Shown in pieces: positions 26,119-34,678 of a DNA stretch of 64,000 nt. Position numbers and translations under genes: made by a program. Position 1 is the first letter of the stretch; every line of letters begins with the position of its first letter. This DNA is from an uncultured Pseudomonadota bacterium (GTDB lineage: Bacteria; Pseudomonadota; Gammaproteobacteria; Burkholderiales; Methylophilaceae), in assembly GCA_903876765.1 (NCBI GenBank), contig CAIRBH010000048.1, positions 1 to 64,000 on the forward strand. The letters run 5' to 3'. Under the pieces are notes generated by a model. It was not told the origin of the DNA, searched no databases, and was given only the letters and a program-made list of their open reading frames with translations.

Positions 26119-27130
26119 CCACCCAATGTAACTGCTGTGCCAGCTGTTTTGATACCAATATAGTCGACTTTGCGTCTATCACCATGAAGTGTTGGATAGC
26201 AAAGGCCTGCGCTGCCTTACTTCTGTTGTCTGGTGTTTGAATAAAAATAGGCTTTGAGGCCACATCCGATAATACCCCGGCATGGTCACTGGGCGGCACT
26301 AATACAGTCACCGCTTGAGTATGTGAAACAGGGTAACCAGTTCGCGGATCAATAATATGGCAATAGCGCTTGCCGCCATACATAAAATACCGCTGATAAT
26401 CGCCCGATGTGCCTATCGCCCAGCCATCTGGCAGGTCTAAGGTAGCGATGGCGTTAGGCTGACGTGGATGCTGTATGCCGACGCGCCAAGGCTGATTGCC
26501 ATGCTGGCCTATGGCAATAATATTGCCACCTATATTTATCAGCGCGTTTTTGACATGCTGCTGACGCAAATAATGTGCCGCAAGGTCTAGCGCGTAGCCC
26601 TTGGCGTACCCCCCTAAATCAAGCTTTACTGCGGGGTTAGTGCTATAAATTCGATTGCCTTTGAGCACGATGTCCGTCATCTGGGGATGATCTTTGACCA
26701 GTGCGCTGATTTGCTCCGCATCAATATTCACCGCGCTAAATTCATCGCGTTGAAAACCCCAAGTGCTAATTAAATTGCCGATAGCAGGGTTAAATAAGCC
26801 CGCAGATTGTTGCGATAACTGAGTTGCATCTGCCAGCATGGCGGCTAAATCTGGGCTGATTTGACTGGACTTACCCTGCTCGAATGCCGCATTCAACTGA
26901 TATAGCTCACTGGGCTTGCCTGATGATATTGGCTTCCAAGCATGTAAGCGATTGTGCAAATTTTGAAAGTCCTGCAAGACTTGATTGACCAGTAATTGTG
27001 CGCGTTCTTCGGTCTCGCCATAAATGCTAATATCCACCAAAGTGCCAAATACATAGCTTTGGCTGTGGTAAAGCGGCTCTTTCATGCAGCTACTGACTAA
27101 CAGCAAAAATAAAATGGCTAAATAACGCAT
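26087..27130 (-). CDS. apbE: FAD:protein FMN transferase (ApbE lipoprotein)
   Basis: Attaches FMN covalently to threonine/serine of targets such as NqrB/C, RnfG/D or other FMN-binding proteins in the periplasm, with Mg2+. 347 residues with a lipoprotein signal (LAILFLLLVSSCMKEP; lipobox VSSC), then VKLDLGGYAKGYALDLAAHYL, NALINIGGNIIAIG, AIGTSGDYQRYF, and HIIDPRTGYPVSHTQAVTV with the metal-binding DPRTG. No Nqr, Rnf or FMN-binding-domain gene is in the window, so its target lies elsewhere. Confidence 0.93.
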   Translation of the reverse strand: MRYLAILFLLLVSSCMKEPLYHSQSYVFGTLVDISIYGETEERAQLLVNQVLQDFQNLHNRLHAWKPISSGKPSELYQLNAAFEQGKSSQISPDLAAMLADATQLSQQSAGLFNPAIGNLISTWGFQRDEFSAVNIDAEQISALVKDHPQMTDIVLKGNRIYSTNPAVKLDLGGYAKGYALDLAAHYLRQQHVKNALINIGGNIIAIGQHGNQPWRVGIQHPRQPNAIATLDLPDGWAIGTSGDYQRYFMYGGKRYCHIIDPRTGYPVSHTQAVTVLVPPSDHAGVLSDVASKPIFIQTPDNRSKAAQAFAIQHFMVIDAKSTILVSKQLAQQLHWVDAGVKFSIIP

Positions 27131-27139
27131 ACAATACAG

Positions 27140-28066
27140 CTATTGTCTTGCCAGCGCATCCACAAACAATTGGGCAGGATTGCAACTGGTTTGCTCGGCA
27201 ATCTCAACCATGCCAGTCGGGCTGGTGACATTGATTTCGGTTAAGTAATCGCCTATGACATCCAGACCCACCAAAAACAAACCATGTCGTTTAAGTACCT
27301 GACCTACCTTAGTCGCAATTTCTTTATCTCTTGCGCTTAGCAATTGAGCAATGCCAGTGCCGCCAACGGCCAAATTAGCCCGCGTTTCACCCGCTTTTGG
27401 TATTCTGGCCAGCGCATAAGCTAGGGGCTCGCCATCAATCACAATAATGCGTTTATCGCCTTGTAAAATAGCTGGCAAATAACGCTGCGCCATAATGGTT
27501 TTGGTGCCAAATTGCGTCATCGTCTCTAATATCACACTGATATTCGGATCTTGTACGCCTAGCCTAAACACACTGCTACCGCCCATGCCATCTAAGGGCT
27601 TAAGCACAATATCTTGCTGGCTAGCCAAAAACTCAAGAATTAAATCATGGTGACTGGTGACTAAAAATTCTGGAGCAAATTGTGGAAAGCGGCTAACGGC
27701 AAGCTTTTCATTCCAAGCACGCACCGCACTTGGTCTGTTGTAAACCTTGGCACCTTGATTGACGGCTATTTCAAGCAAATAGGTGCTGTATAGATATTCA
27801 TTATCAAATGGCGGGTCTTTACGCATAATCACCGCATCAAAATCAGCAGGCTGATATTCAATTGCTGGTTCTAATGAATAACTGTGCTGGCTAAAGCTAA
27901 ATTTTTTAGCATAAATTTTTGCCAGATCGCCGCGCAGAAATAAATCGTGCTGCATGCTGACAAATAGTTGATGGCCGCGGCTAGCGGCCTCTCGCATGAT
28001 GGCTAGACTTGTATCTTTATAGGCCTTTAAGCTTTCAAGTGGGTCTAATATAAAAACAAGTTTCAT
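27140..28066 (-). CDS. gshB: Glutathione synthetase
   Basis: Joins gamma-glutamylcysteine and glycine with ATP. 308 residues. Seen: MKLVFILDPLESLKAYKDTSLAIMREA, the ATP-grasp elements VLKPLDGMGGSSVFRL and MAQRYLPAILQGDKRIIVIDGEPLAYALARIPKAGETRANLAVGG, and the metal-binding end GLDVIGDYLTEINVTSPTG. Ten bases after gshA, so the two glutathione genes form one unit ending in apbE and the NusG_II gene. Confidence 0.96.
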   Translation of the reverse strand: MKLVFILDPLESLKAYKDTSLAIMREAASRGHQLFVSMQHDLFLRGDLAKIYAKKFSFSQHSYSLEPAIEYQPADFDAVIMRKDPPFDNEYLYSTYLLEIAVNQGAKVYNRPSAVRAWNEKLAVSRFPQFAPEFLVTSHHDLILEFLASQQDIVLKPLDGMGGSSVFRLGVQDPNISVILETMTQFGTKTIMAQRYLPAILQGDKRIIVIDGEPLAYALARIPKAGETRANLAVGGTGIAQLLSARDKEIATKVGQVLKRHGLFLVGLDVIGDYLTEINVTSPTGMVEIAEQTSCNPAQLFVDALARQ

Positions 28067-28076
28067 GTGCTGGTCT

Positions 28077-29372
28077 TTATTGATTAAGTGGGTCTTGTTC
28101 TTGCAATTCTATTGCAGCGGCAAGCAGTGCCAAGCGTGCCACTACGCCATAAGCATAAAAACGGTTGGGCGCAGCATCTGGTGCATCCGCGCAGTCTGGC
28201 AGGGTGCAAGGTTTTTCAAAGGCCAATGGCACAAATTGGGAGCCTGGCGCGTTGAGATTTTCATCTATGCCACGCCCAGTATGCACTCGGTAAAAGCCGC
28301 CAATGACAAAATGGTCCATCATATATACCACAGGCTCAGCGACTGCATCGTCTATGCTCTCAAAAGTATAAACCCCTTCTTGAATAATCACTTCAGACAC
28401 CTGCAAACCTTCTTTAACTACCGCCATTTTATTGCGGGCTTTACGATTCAAATCACGCACATCATCAGGCGACTTTACCGTCATAATGCCCATGCCATAA
28501 GTACCCGCGTCAGCTTTCACAATGACAAATGGCTCTTGTGTAACGCCATATTGCGCGTATTTCACTTTGATTTTTGCCAGTAACTGCTCAACTTTAAGGG
28601 CTAGGCAATCTTCACCAATACGCGCATGAAAATCTATCTCGCCACAGGTTGCAAAATAGGGGTTTAGTAACCACTCATCTATACCAAGCAGGGCAGAAAA
28701 CTCACTCGCCACCCGATTATAAGCAGCGAAGTGCTGAGATTTGCGGCGCGTACTCCAACCTGCATGTAGCGGTGGAATTAAATTTTGCTCAAGATTTTTT
28801 AATATCTCTGGAATGCCAGCAGACAAATCGTTATTAAGCAAAATTGCACAGCTATCAAAGTCGCCTAACTCGGAATTAATCAATTTAATCCGATTACCGA
28901 CCCGCACCACAGGCTCTAATAGCAAAAACTGGCCGTCTTGTGTGGCTAGCTGGGTGGGCTCGGTTATTTCAGGTGAAATGGAACCCACCCTCACGTCAAG
29001 CCCCGCTTGCTTCATAATGTGCACCAACTCAACCACATTGCGTAGGTAGTAAGTATTACGTGTATGGTTTTCAGGAATTATCAGCAAACGATGGGCTTCA
29101 GGGCAGACCTTCTCAACAGCCACCATCGCTGCTTGCACGCTTAAGGGCAAAAAATCTCGGTTAAGATTATTAAAACCACCAGGGAATAAATTCGTATCAA
29201 CTGGCGCTAATTTAAAGCCCGAATTACGCAAATCTACACTGGCGTAAAAAGGCGCAGCGTACTCTAACCATTGACAACGAAACCAATGCTCTATTTTTGG
29301 CATGGCGTCTAACATGCTTTTTTCTAGGCTGAGCAGTGGGCCATTCAGGGCGGTGGTTAAATGTGGGACCAT
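28077..29372 (-). CDS. gshA: Glutamate-cysteine ligase (proteobacterial GshA, ferrooxidans type)
   Basis: First step of glutathione synthesis. 431 residues of the ATP-grasp GshA family found beside gshB in beta/gamma methylotrophs and acidithiobacilli, unrelated to E. coli GshA. Seen: WFRCQWLEYAAPFYASVDLRNSGFKLAPVDTNLFPGGFNNL (about 32-72), AGWSTRRKSQHF, IVKADAGTYGMGIMTVKS, KEGLQVSEVIIQEGVYTFESI and PVVYMMDHFVIGGFYRVHT. The context with gshB in the same direction makes the assignment firm. Confidence 0.93.
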   Translation of the reverse strand: MVPHLTTALNGPLLSLEKSMLDAMPKIEHWFRCQWLEYAAPFYASVDLRNSGFKLAPVDTNLFPGGFNNLNRDFLPLSVQAAMVAVEKVCPEAHRLLIIPENHTRNTYYLRNVVELVHIMKQAGLDVRVGSISPEITEPTQLATQDGQFLLLEPVVRVGNRIKLINSELGDFDSCAILLNNDLSAGIPEILKNLEQNLIPPLHAGWSTRRKSQHFAAYNRVASEFSALLGIDEWLLNPYFATCGEIDFHARIGEDCLALKVEQLLAKIKVKYAQYGVTQEPFVIVKADAGTYGMGIMTVKSPDDVRDLNRKARNKMAVVKEGLQVSEVIIQEGVYTFESIDDAVAEPVVYMMDHFVIGGFYRVHTGRGIDENLNAPGSQFVPLAFEKPCTLPDCADAPDAAPNRFYAYGVVARLALLAAAIELQEQDPLNQ

Positions 29373-29407
29373 AGGTGCTTTTTCAATATCCGTTATGTTA
29401 TTCAGGC

Positions 29408-30364
29408 TTAGGCCACGTGATGCGCTTGCACATCAGCATGGTAGCTACTTCTTACCATGGGGCCACTGGCAGTATTATTAAAGCCCATAAGCTCAGCTTG
29501 TAACTTAAGCTGCTCAAAAACGGCAGGCTCTACATAACGCATGACCGGAAAATGATGCACGCTAGGCTGTAAATATTGGCCTAATGTTAGCATGCTGACA
29601 TGGTGGCTGCGTAAGTCTTGCATGACCGCCAAAATCTCTTCATCCGTTTCACCCAAACCCAACATTAAGCCAGATTTTGTTGGAATATGTGGATACATCT
29701 GGGCAAAAGTGGCTAATAAGCTCAGCGAGTTTTGATAATCTGACCCAGGCCGCGCTTGTTTGTATAGGCGTGGCACTGTCTCTAAATTATGATTCATGAC
29801 ATCTGGTGGGGCTTTGCTCAAAATCTGCAAGGCAAGGTCTAAACGACCACGAAAATCTGGCACTAATATTTCTATTTTAATATTCGGGGAATGCAAGCGA
29901 ACAGCTTGTATGCAATCGACAAAATGTTGAGCGCCACCATCTTTTAAATCATCCCTATCTACCGAGGTAATTACAACATACTTCAGTTTCATTTGCGCGA
30001 TAGTACGGGCTAAGTTCTCTGGCTCATGCACATCAGGCGGTAATGGTTTGCCATGGGACACATCACAAAATGGGCAGCGACGCGTGCAAATATCGCCCAA
30101 AATCATAAAGGTAGCAGTACCGCCACTAAAACATTCGCCTATATTTGGGCAGCTAGCCTCTTCACATACCGTATGTAATTGGTTGTCGCGCAGTATTTTT
30201 TTAATCTCTTGATAACGCGCTGAATCTGGCACTTTCATGCGTATCCAGTCGGGTTTACGCTGTATCGGCTGTGGAATAATTTTGATAGGAATGCGCGAAG
30301 TTTTTGCCGCATCTCTTTCTTTGACGCCAGCTACTTTTCGGCTGGAGATATTGGTTTCACTCAT
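29408..30364 (-). CDS. lipA: Lipoyl synthase
   Basis: Radical-SAM enzyme that inserts two sulfurs into octanoyl-ACP-derived chains on lipoyl domains. 318 residues with both clusters' ligands: [13 protein letters not shown] (auxiliary cluster, CX4CX5C) and TRRCPFC as CTRRCPFC (radical-SAM CX3CX2C). Also [41 protein letters not shown], and the C-terminal RSSYHAD containing the RSSY serine. Its start overlaps the lipB stop by eight bases. Confidence 0.97.
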   Translation of the reverse strand: MSETNISSRKVAGVKERDAAKTSRIPIKIIPQPIQRKPDWIRMKVPDSARYQEIKKILRDNQLHTVCEEASCPNIGECFSGGTATFMILGDICTRRCPFCDVSHGKPLPPDVHEPENLARTIAQMKLKYVVITSVDRDDLKDGGAQHFVDCIQAVRLHSPNIKIEILVPDFRGRLDLALQILSKAPPDVMNHNLETVPRLYKQARPGSDYQNSLSLLATFAQMYPHIPTKSGLMLGLGETDEEILAVMQDLRSHHVSMLTLGQYLQPSVHHFPVMRYVEPAVFEQLKLQAELMGFNNTASGPMVRSSYHADVQAHHVA

Positions 30365-31007
30365 GCTGTTGTCCGTTTGCTAGTTGCTCGAGCAGTATAG
30401 CGGCTAATTGCTCACCTGCTTTTTTTACATTGATGTCGATAGCTAAATCATGAGTTTGCGTCACTTTTAAACCCACATATCCGCATGGGTCTATTGCCGC
30501 AAAAGGCCTTAAGTCCATATTAATATTCAGGCTCAAGCCATGATAGCAGTAATTATTTTTAATGCGTAAGCCCAGTGAGGCAATTTTTTCTGCCCCAACA
30601 TAAACGCCAGGCGCATCTGCTTTTGCAGTCGATTTGACGCCATGCGCGGCCAATAATTGCATGACGGCATTTTCTAGCAAAGTCACCAGTTTGCGAACAT
30701 TGAGCTGATGCCGATTTAGGTCTAGCAGTGCATATATAATAAGCTGGCCTGGGCCATGGTAAGTGATTTTTCCACCTCTATCGGTAAGCACCACAGGAAT
30801 ATCGGCATCACTGGCTAATCGCACGTTTTTCCGATTAAGCCCCAAAGTATAAACCGAGCTATGCTCAGTGAGCCATAGCTCATCTGGCGTATTGGCTGAA
30901 CGCTCGGCAGTAAAGCGCTGCATGGCCTGCCATGTTGACTGATAGTCAGTTAGGCCTAAGTGTTTGACTAAAATAGAATTTTGCATCATAAAATGCTGCT
31001 GCATCAA
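30357..31007 (-). CDS. lipB: Octanoyl-[acyl-carrier-protein]:protein N-octanoyltransferase
   Basis: Transfers octanoate from ACP to lipoyl domains before LipA acts. 216 residues. Seen: [34 protein letters not shown] with the catalytic Lys, [21 protein letters not shown] with the catalytic Cys of the Cys/Lys dyad. Start is uncertain: the track begins at a TTG, with ATGs at the second, seventh and eighth codons and no strong SD; domain begins about residue 9 (NSILVKHLG). Operon order is dacC-DUF493-lipB-lipA. Confidence 0.95.
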   Translation of the reverse strand: MMQQHFMMQNSILVKHLGLTDYQSTWQAMQRFTAERSANTPDELWLTEHSSVYTLGLNRKNVRLASDADIPVVLTDRGGKITYHGPGQLIIYALLDLNRHQLNVRKLVTLLENAVMQLLAAHGVKSTAKADAPGVYVGAEKIASLGLRIKNNYCYHGLSLNINMDLRPFAAIDPCGYVGLKVTQTHDLAIDINVKKAGEQLAAILLEQLANGQQHE

Positions 31008-31032
31008 AGACGTTTTAGGCAGCTTGATTAAT

Positions 31033-31326
31033 TTAAAGTGAATATTTAACCAGCGGATGAGCGCTGATTAACCGATAAACCGCATCTAATTGCTGCTGTG
31101 AAGCCACGTATACGGTACAAGTCAAACTAATATATTTGCCCGTAGCACTGAGCCTGGATTCAATCTTAGTGTCATTAAAATCAGGCAATACCGTTTGTAT
31201 CAGCGCTAGGATAGTTGGTCTAAATGCGCTTTGCGCCTCACCCATGACTTTTACTGCAAAGTCACAGGGAAAATCGATCAGGGGTGGCTGGTCAATCGCA
31301 TTTAATGATGGTTCAATTTTTGCCAT
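31033..31326 (-). CDS. ybeD: DUF493/YbeD-family protein
   Basis: 97-residue ACT-like small protein. Seen: PPLIDFPCDFAVKVMGEAQSAF and SATGKYISLTCTVYVASQQQLDAVYRLISAHPLVKYSL, the YbeD pattern. In E. coli ybeD likewise lies between dacA and lipB. Function unknown; the fold suggests ligand sensing. Same strand and close spacing with dacC and lipB. Confidence 0.92.
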   Translation of the reverse strand: MAKIEPSLNAIDQPPLIDFPCDFAVKVMGEAQSAFRPTILALIQTVLPDFNDTKIESRLSATGKYISLTCTVYVASQQQLDAVYRLISAHPLVKYSL

Positions 31327-31353
31327 GATGCTGGTTAAGTTAATGCTCAGTTT

Positions 31354-32517
31354 TTAATGGAATAGTAATTTAATTGAATCCCAAGTTCGGCCAAAGATAC
31401 CCGCTGCCGCAATTGATTTTGCGGCAACTAAATGCTGCTCATCTATCACTTGACCATTTAGGCTAAATTTAATCGTCGCGATGACTTGCCCTTTGCTAAT
31501 TGGCGCAATTAAGTCTGGTTTGCTCGTGATTGTGGCCTTCACATTGGCGTAATCACCCTTAGCAACTGTCACAAATAAATCATCGGCAACCGTCATCGCC
31601 ACTTGATTTTCATTGCCCTTCCACACTTTAACCTGATTGATAGTTTGGCCTTGTTTATAGATTAGTTTTGAATCAAAGTACTGAAAGCCATAGTTCAACA
31701 GCTTCTGACTTTCAGCGGCACGCGCCGCATCTGTGGCTGCACCTAGCACGATAGAAATACGGCGTATGCCGTCACGTTTAGCAGATGAAATAAGGCAATA
31801 ACCAGCTGATTCTGTGTGGCCAGTTTTCATACCATCCACGCTGGGGTCTAGCCACAATAAGCGGTTGCGGTTAGGTTGGCTAATATTGTTATAGCGATAC
31901 TCTTTTACCGAATATAAACGCTGATACTGGTCTGGAAAGTCATGAATTAAGGCTGTCGCAAGTATCGCTAAATCTTCGGCGGTGGTGTAATGCTGAGGGT
32001 CTGGCAAGCCAGTTGCGTTCATATAATGCGTGTTTTTCATACCTAAACGCTGGGCTTCTTTATTCATCATGTCGGCAAATTGCGCTTCTGTACTGGCAAT
32101 GCCTTCGGCCAAGGCAATCGAAGCGTCGTTGCCAGATTGAATAATCATGCCATGCAAAAGCTCATCTACCGTCACGGGCAGATTAGGCTCAATAAACATC
32201 TTAGAGCCCTCGACTTTCCAGGCAATTTCGCTCACTGGCAAGGTTTGTGTCAACGACAAATGATTATTTTTAAGCGCTTTAAAGCTTAGGTAGGCCGTCA
32301 TGATTTTAGTCAGCGAGGCTGGCTCTATGCGCATATTGCTATTTTGCGCCGCGATCAGATGGCCACTATTAAAGTCTTTAAGCAAATAGGCCTTCACTAC
32401 CAAATCTGGTGGTGGCGCAATTTGCGTACTATCTGCAAATGCCCATGGGGCTTGTAGCAGGGTGATTAAACTTAAAATAAAAACTAATGAAGTGCTTTTT
32501 GCTAGGCTAAGTGTCAT
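31354..32517 (-). CDS. dacC: Penicillin-binding protein 5/6-type D-alanyl-D-alanine carboxypeptidase
   Basis: Trims the terminal D-Ala from peptidoglycan stem peptides on the periplasmic face. 387 residues: signal peptide (VFILSLITLLQAPWAFA), SLTKIMT (SxxK), SGNDASIALAE (SxN), KTGHTESAGYCL (KTG), then the beta-rich domain and a C-terminal amphipathic anchor GIFGRTWDSIKLLFH. All active-site motifs are intact. Could equally be labelled dacA; the letter cannot be decided from sequence. Follows rlpA in the elongation cluster. Confidence 0.94.
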   Translation of the reverse strand: MTLSLAKSTSLVFILSLITLLQAPWAFADSTQIAPPPDLVVKAYLLKDFNSGHLIAAQNSNMRIEPASLTKIMTAYLSFKALKNNHLSLTQTLPVSEIAWKVEGSKMFIEPNLPVTVDELLHGMIIQSGNDASIALAEGIASTEAQFADMMNKEAQRLGMKNTHYMNATGLPDPQHYTTAEDLAILATALIHDFPDQYQRLYSVKEYRYNNISQPNRNRLLWLDPSVDGMKTGHTESAGYCLISSAKRDGIRRISIVLGAATDAARAAESQKLLNYGFQYFDSKLIYKQGQTINQVKVWKGNENQVAMTVADDLFVTVAKGDYANVKATITSKPDLIAPISKGQVIATIKFSLNGQVIDEQHLVAAKSIAAAGIFGRTWDSIKLLFH

Positions 32518-32606
32518 GATTTAATTGGATGTGATAAGTAATTGGGTTTGATAAATGAGTGGATTAAGTTGCCAGATGATCTCAGATGGCGTGATGCATA
32601 AATAGA

Positions 32607-33506
32607 TTAATGAATTACCAGTACCGTCATATTGAGTAGGCTACGAATTTGAGCCGCTGCGTCCTCTGCGGCTTGCTGCTTGGCATAAGGGCCGAGCTTC
32701 ACCCGATACAGGCCGTCATTATACACCTTAGCTACCGCTACATTGCCAACCAGTGCTAAACCTTGAATTCTTTTCAGCAAACTATTGCCATTCTGTTCAT
32801 TTTTAAAAGCGCCTACTTGCAAGTAATATGCTGCGCTTACGCCATCCGCCGCTGTCATGAAAGGTGCTGTTGCCGCTTGTGCTAATGCCGGCTGGGTTGC
32901 ATATTTTTGCATGGCTGCGGCACTGGTATCTATGGCCTCTACTTCCACCAGTCCACTACCATGATCGACTAAGCGCAGTTGATAAGCAGCTACGTAGGAT
33001 AAATCAATCAGCCTATCATTCTTAAATGGGCCTCTATCGTTAATACGCACAATCACTGAGCGGCCATTAGCTGGGTTGGTGACCTTAGCGTAACTGGGGA
33101 TAGGCAATGTGGTATGTGCGGCAGACATGGCATACATATCATATATCTCACCCGTCGATGTTTTTTTGCCATGGTAGCGCCTGCCATACCAAGAGGCTAC
33201 ACCCTGCTTTTTATAGGGTACATAGCTGGTCATGGGCGTGTATTGCTGGCCTAAGGCGGTGTATGGTTTGTTGGCACGTATAGACAGCTGTTCTGACTTA
33301 GGTACTGCACTTGCAATGCTATCAATATCTGCTGGCGCATTCTCACCAGGACCATCATCTAAATAATAACCGCCAGCCCCAGACTTTTTGCCGATATTTT
33401 CAACATTTGACGGTGACTTGGCCGCAGGACTGATGACAGGGTTTGCACCACAGGCGGCTAATAAGCTTAAACAGATAAGTAAAACTAAATTTTTGATGAT
33501 GGTCAT
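32607..33506 (-). CDS. rlpA: RlpA-like septal ring lipoprotein / lytic transglycosylase
   Basis: Outer-membrane lipoprotein that in Pseudomonas cleaves denuded glycan strands. 299 residues: lipoprotein signal with lipobox LLAAC (MTIIKNLVLLICLSLLAACG), a double-psi beta-barrel (GVASWYGRRYHGKKTSTGEIYDMYAMSAAHTTLPIPSYAKV; RINDRGPFKNDRLIDLS with catalytic Asp), and a C-terminal SPOR domain (AYYLQVGAFKNEQNG; YRVKLGPYAKQQAAE). Both domains are intact. The ATG follows directly on a repeat array that fills the gap after rodA. Confidence 0.95.
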   Translation of the reverse strand: MTIIKNLVLLICLSLLAACGANPVISPAAKSPSNVENIGKKSGAGGYYLDDGPGENAPADIDSIASAVPKSEQLSIRANKPYTALGQQYTPMTSYVPYKKQGVASWYGRRYHGKKTSTGEIYDMYAMSAAHTTLPIPSYAKVTNPANGRSVIVRINDRGPFKNDRLIDLSYVAAYQLRLVDHGSGLVEVEAIDTSAAAMQKYATQPALAQAATAPFMTAADGVSAAYYLQVGAFKNEQNGNSLLKRIQGLALVGNVAVAKVYNDGLYRVKLGPYAKQQAAEDAAAQIRSLLNMTVLVIH

Positions 33507-33586
33507 AGCTAATTGATCTTAAAAGTTGATTAATCTTAAACTAGATTAATCTTAAGGTTAGTTAATCTTAAGGTTAGTTAATCTTA
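33507..33586 (-). repeat. Stop-codon-anchored tandem array filling the rodA-rlpA gap
   Basis: Read on the minus strand the 80 bases split exactly into five units that each begin with TAAGAT: TAAGATTAACTAACCT twice (identical), then TAAGATTAATCTAGTT, TAAGATTAATCAACTTT and TAAGATCAATTAGCT. The TAA of the first unit is the rodA stop codon and the last unit ends on the rlpA ATG. Unit lengths 16, 16, 16, 17, 15. Confidence 0.85.
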
Positions 33587-34678
33587 GGTTGCGACTAACT
33601 TCTTATGCGTTTCTATGCTCATAAGTATGCCCAAACTCAGGCATAGCATTACCATAGAGGTGCCGCCATAGCTTATCAGCGGCAAAGGCACGCCAACTAT
33701 AGGCAAAATACCGCTAACCATGCCCATATTGACAAAAGCGTAAGTGAAAAAAGTCAACGAGATGCTGCCTGCCAACAAACGACCAAAAGTTGTTTGTGCT
33801 TGATGGGCTATCATCAAGCCGCGCAATACAATTAAACTAAAAAGACCAACTAACAAGACATTGCCTAATAGACCAAATTCCTCACTAAACACGGCAAAAA
33901 TAAAGTCTGTGGTGCGCTCGGGGATAAAGTCTAGCTGGGCTTGTGTGCCATTGAGCCAGCCCTTGCCCACCGCGCCGCCTGAGCCTATGGCAATAATCGC
34001 TTGTATGGTATGGTAGCCTGAGCCTAAGGGGTCTTGCGTGGGGTCGAATAAAATCTCTATGCGGCGGCGCTGATAGTCATGCAGCATAGACCACAATATA
34101 GGCGTAGAGGCAGCAAATGCCAGCGCACTACCCACGAGCAGCTTCCAACTGAGGCCAGCTAAAAATAATACATAAAAACCTGAGGCGGTAATCAGTAAAG
34201 CTGTGCCTAAATCAGGCTGCTTCATGATTAATGCTACGGGCACGACTAAAAACAAGCCTGCAAAAACAAAATCTGTCATGACGGGCTTACTTTCTTGTTT
34301 AGAGAAATACCAAGCGAGCATCATAGGCATGGCGATACGCATGACTTCAGAGGGCTGTATTTTAGTAAAGCCTAAATTAAGCCAACGCTGAGCACCGTGG
34401 CTGATGGAGCCAAATAATTCAACCGCAATCAATAATAAAACCGCTAAAACATAAAGTGGCAGCGCAATTCGCTCAAGTTGATTGGGGGCAATATTAGCTG
34501 CCGCCCACATAAAACTTAGAGCGACTATGATATTGACACCTTGTGCATAGACACGGCTAAGATCTTGGCCAGAAGCGCTATACAGCACAAATAGCCCTAT
34601 CATCAAGGTGAAAAATAAACTGGCCATTAAGAACGAATCTATGTGTTTAAGCCATTGCGTTATTAATTGACTAATCAT
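33584..34678 (-). CDS. rodA: RodA, SEDS peptidoglycan glycosyltransferase of the elongasome
   Basis: Polymerises lipid II during cylindrical growth together with PBP2. 364 residues, about ten membrane helices. Seen: LPLYVLAVLLLIAVELFG, GAQRWLNLGFTKIQPSEVMRIAMPMMLAWY (the conserved WL and QPSE region), KQPDLGTALL with the essential Asp context, and the end PLPLISYGGTSMVMLCLSLGILMSIETH typical of RodA/FtsW. Overlaps mrdA by eight bases. Confidence 0.95.
   Translation of the reverse strand: MISQLITQWLKHIDSFLMASLFFTLMIGLFVLYSASGQDLSRVYAQGVNIIVALSFMWAAANIAPNQLERIALPLYVLAVLLLIAVELFGSISHGAQRWLNLGFTKIQPSEVMRIAMPMMLAWYFSKQESKPVMTDFVFAGLFLVVPVALIMKQPDLGTALLITASGFYVLFLAGLSWKLLVGSALAFAASTPILWSMLHDYQRRRIEILFDPTQDPLGSGYHTIQAIIAIGSGGAVGKGWLNGTQAQLDFIPERTTDFIFAVFSEEFGLLGNVLLVGLFSLIVLRGLMIAHQAQTTFGRLLAGSISLTFFTYAFVNMGMVSGILPIVGVPLPLISYGGTSMVMLCLSLGILMSIETHKKLVAT

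Noticed and set aside
28065-28583. 172-residue ORF opposite gshA/gshB
   Set aside because: It is entirely antisense to the strongly conserved gshA 3' part, has no SD and no recognisable domain; a shadow ORF.
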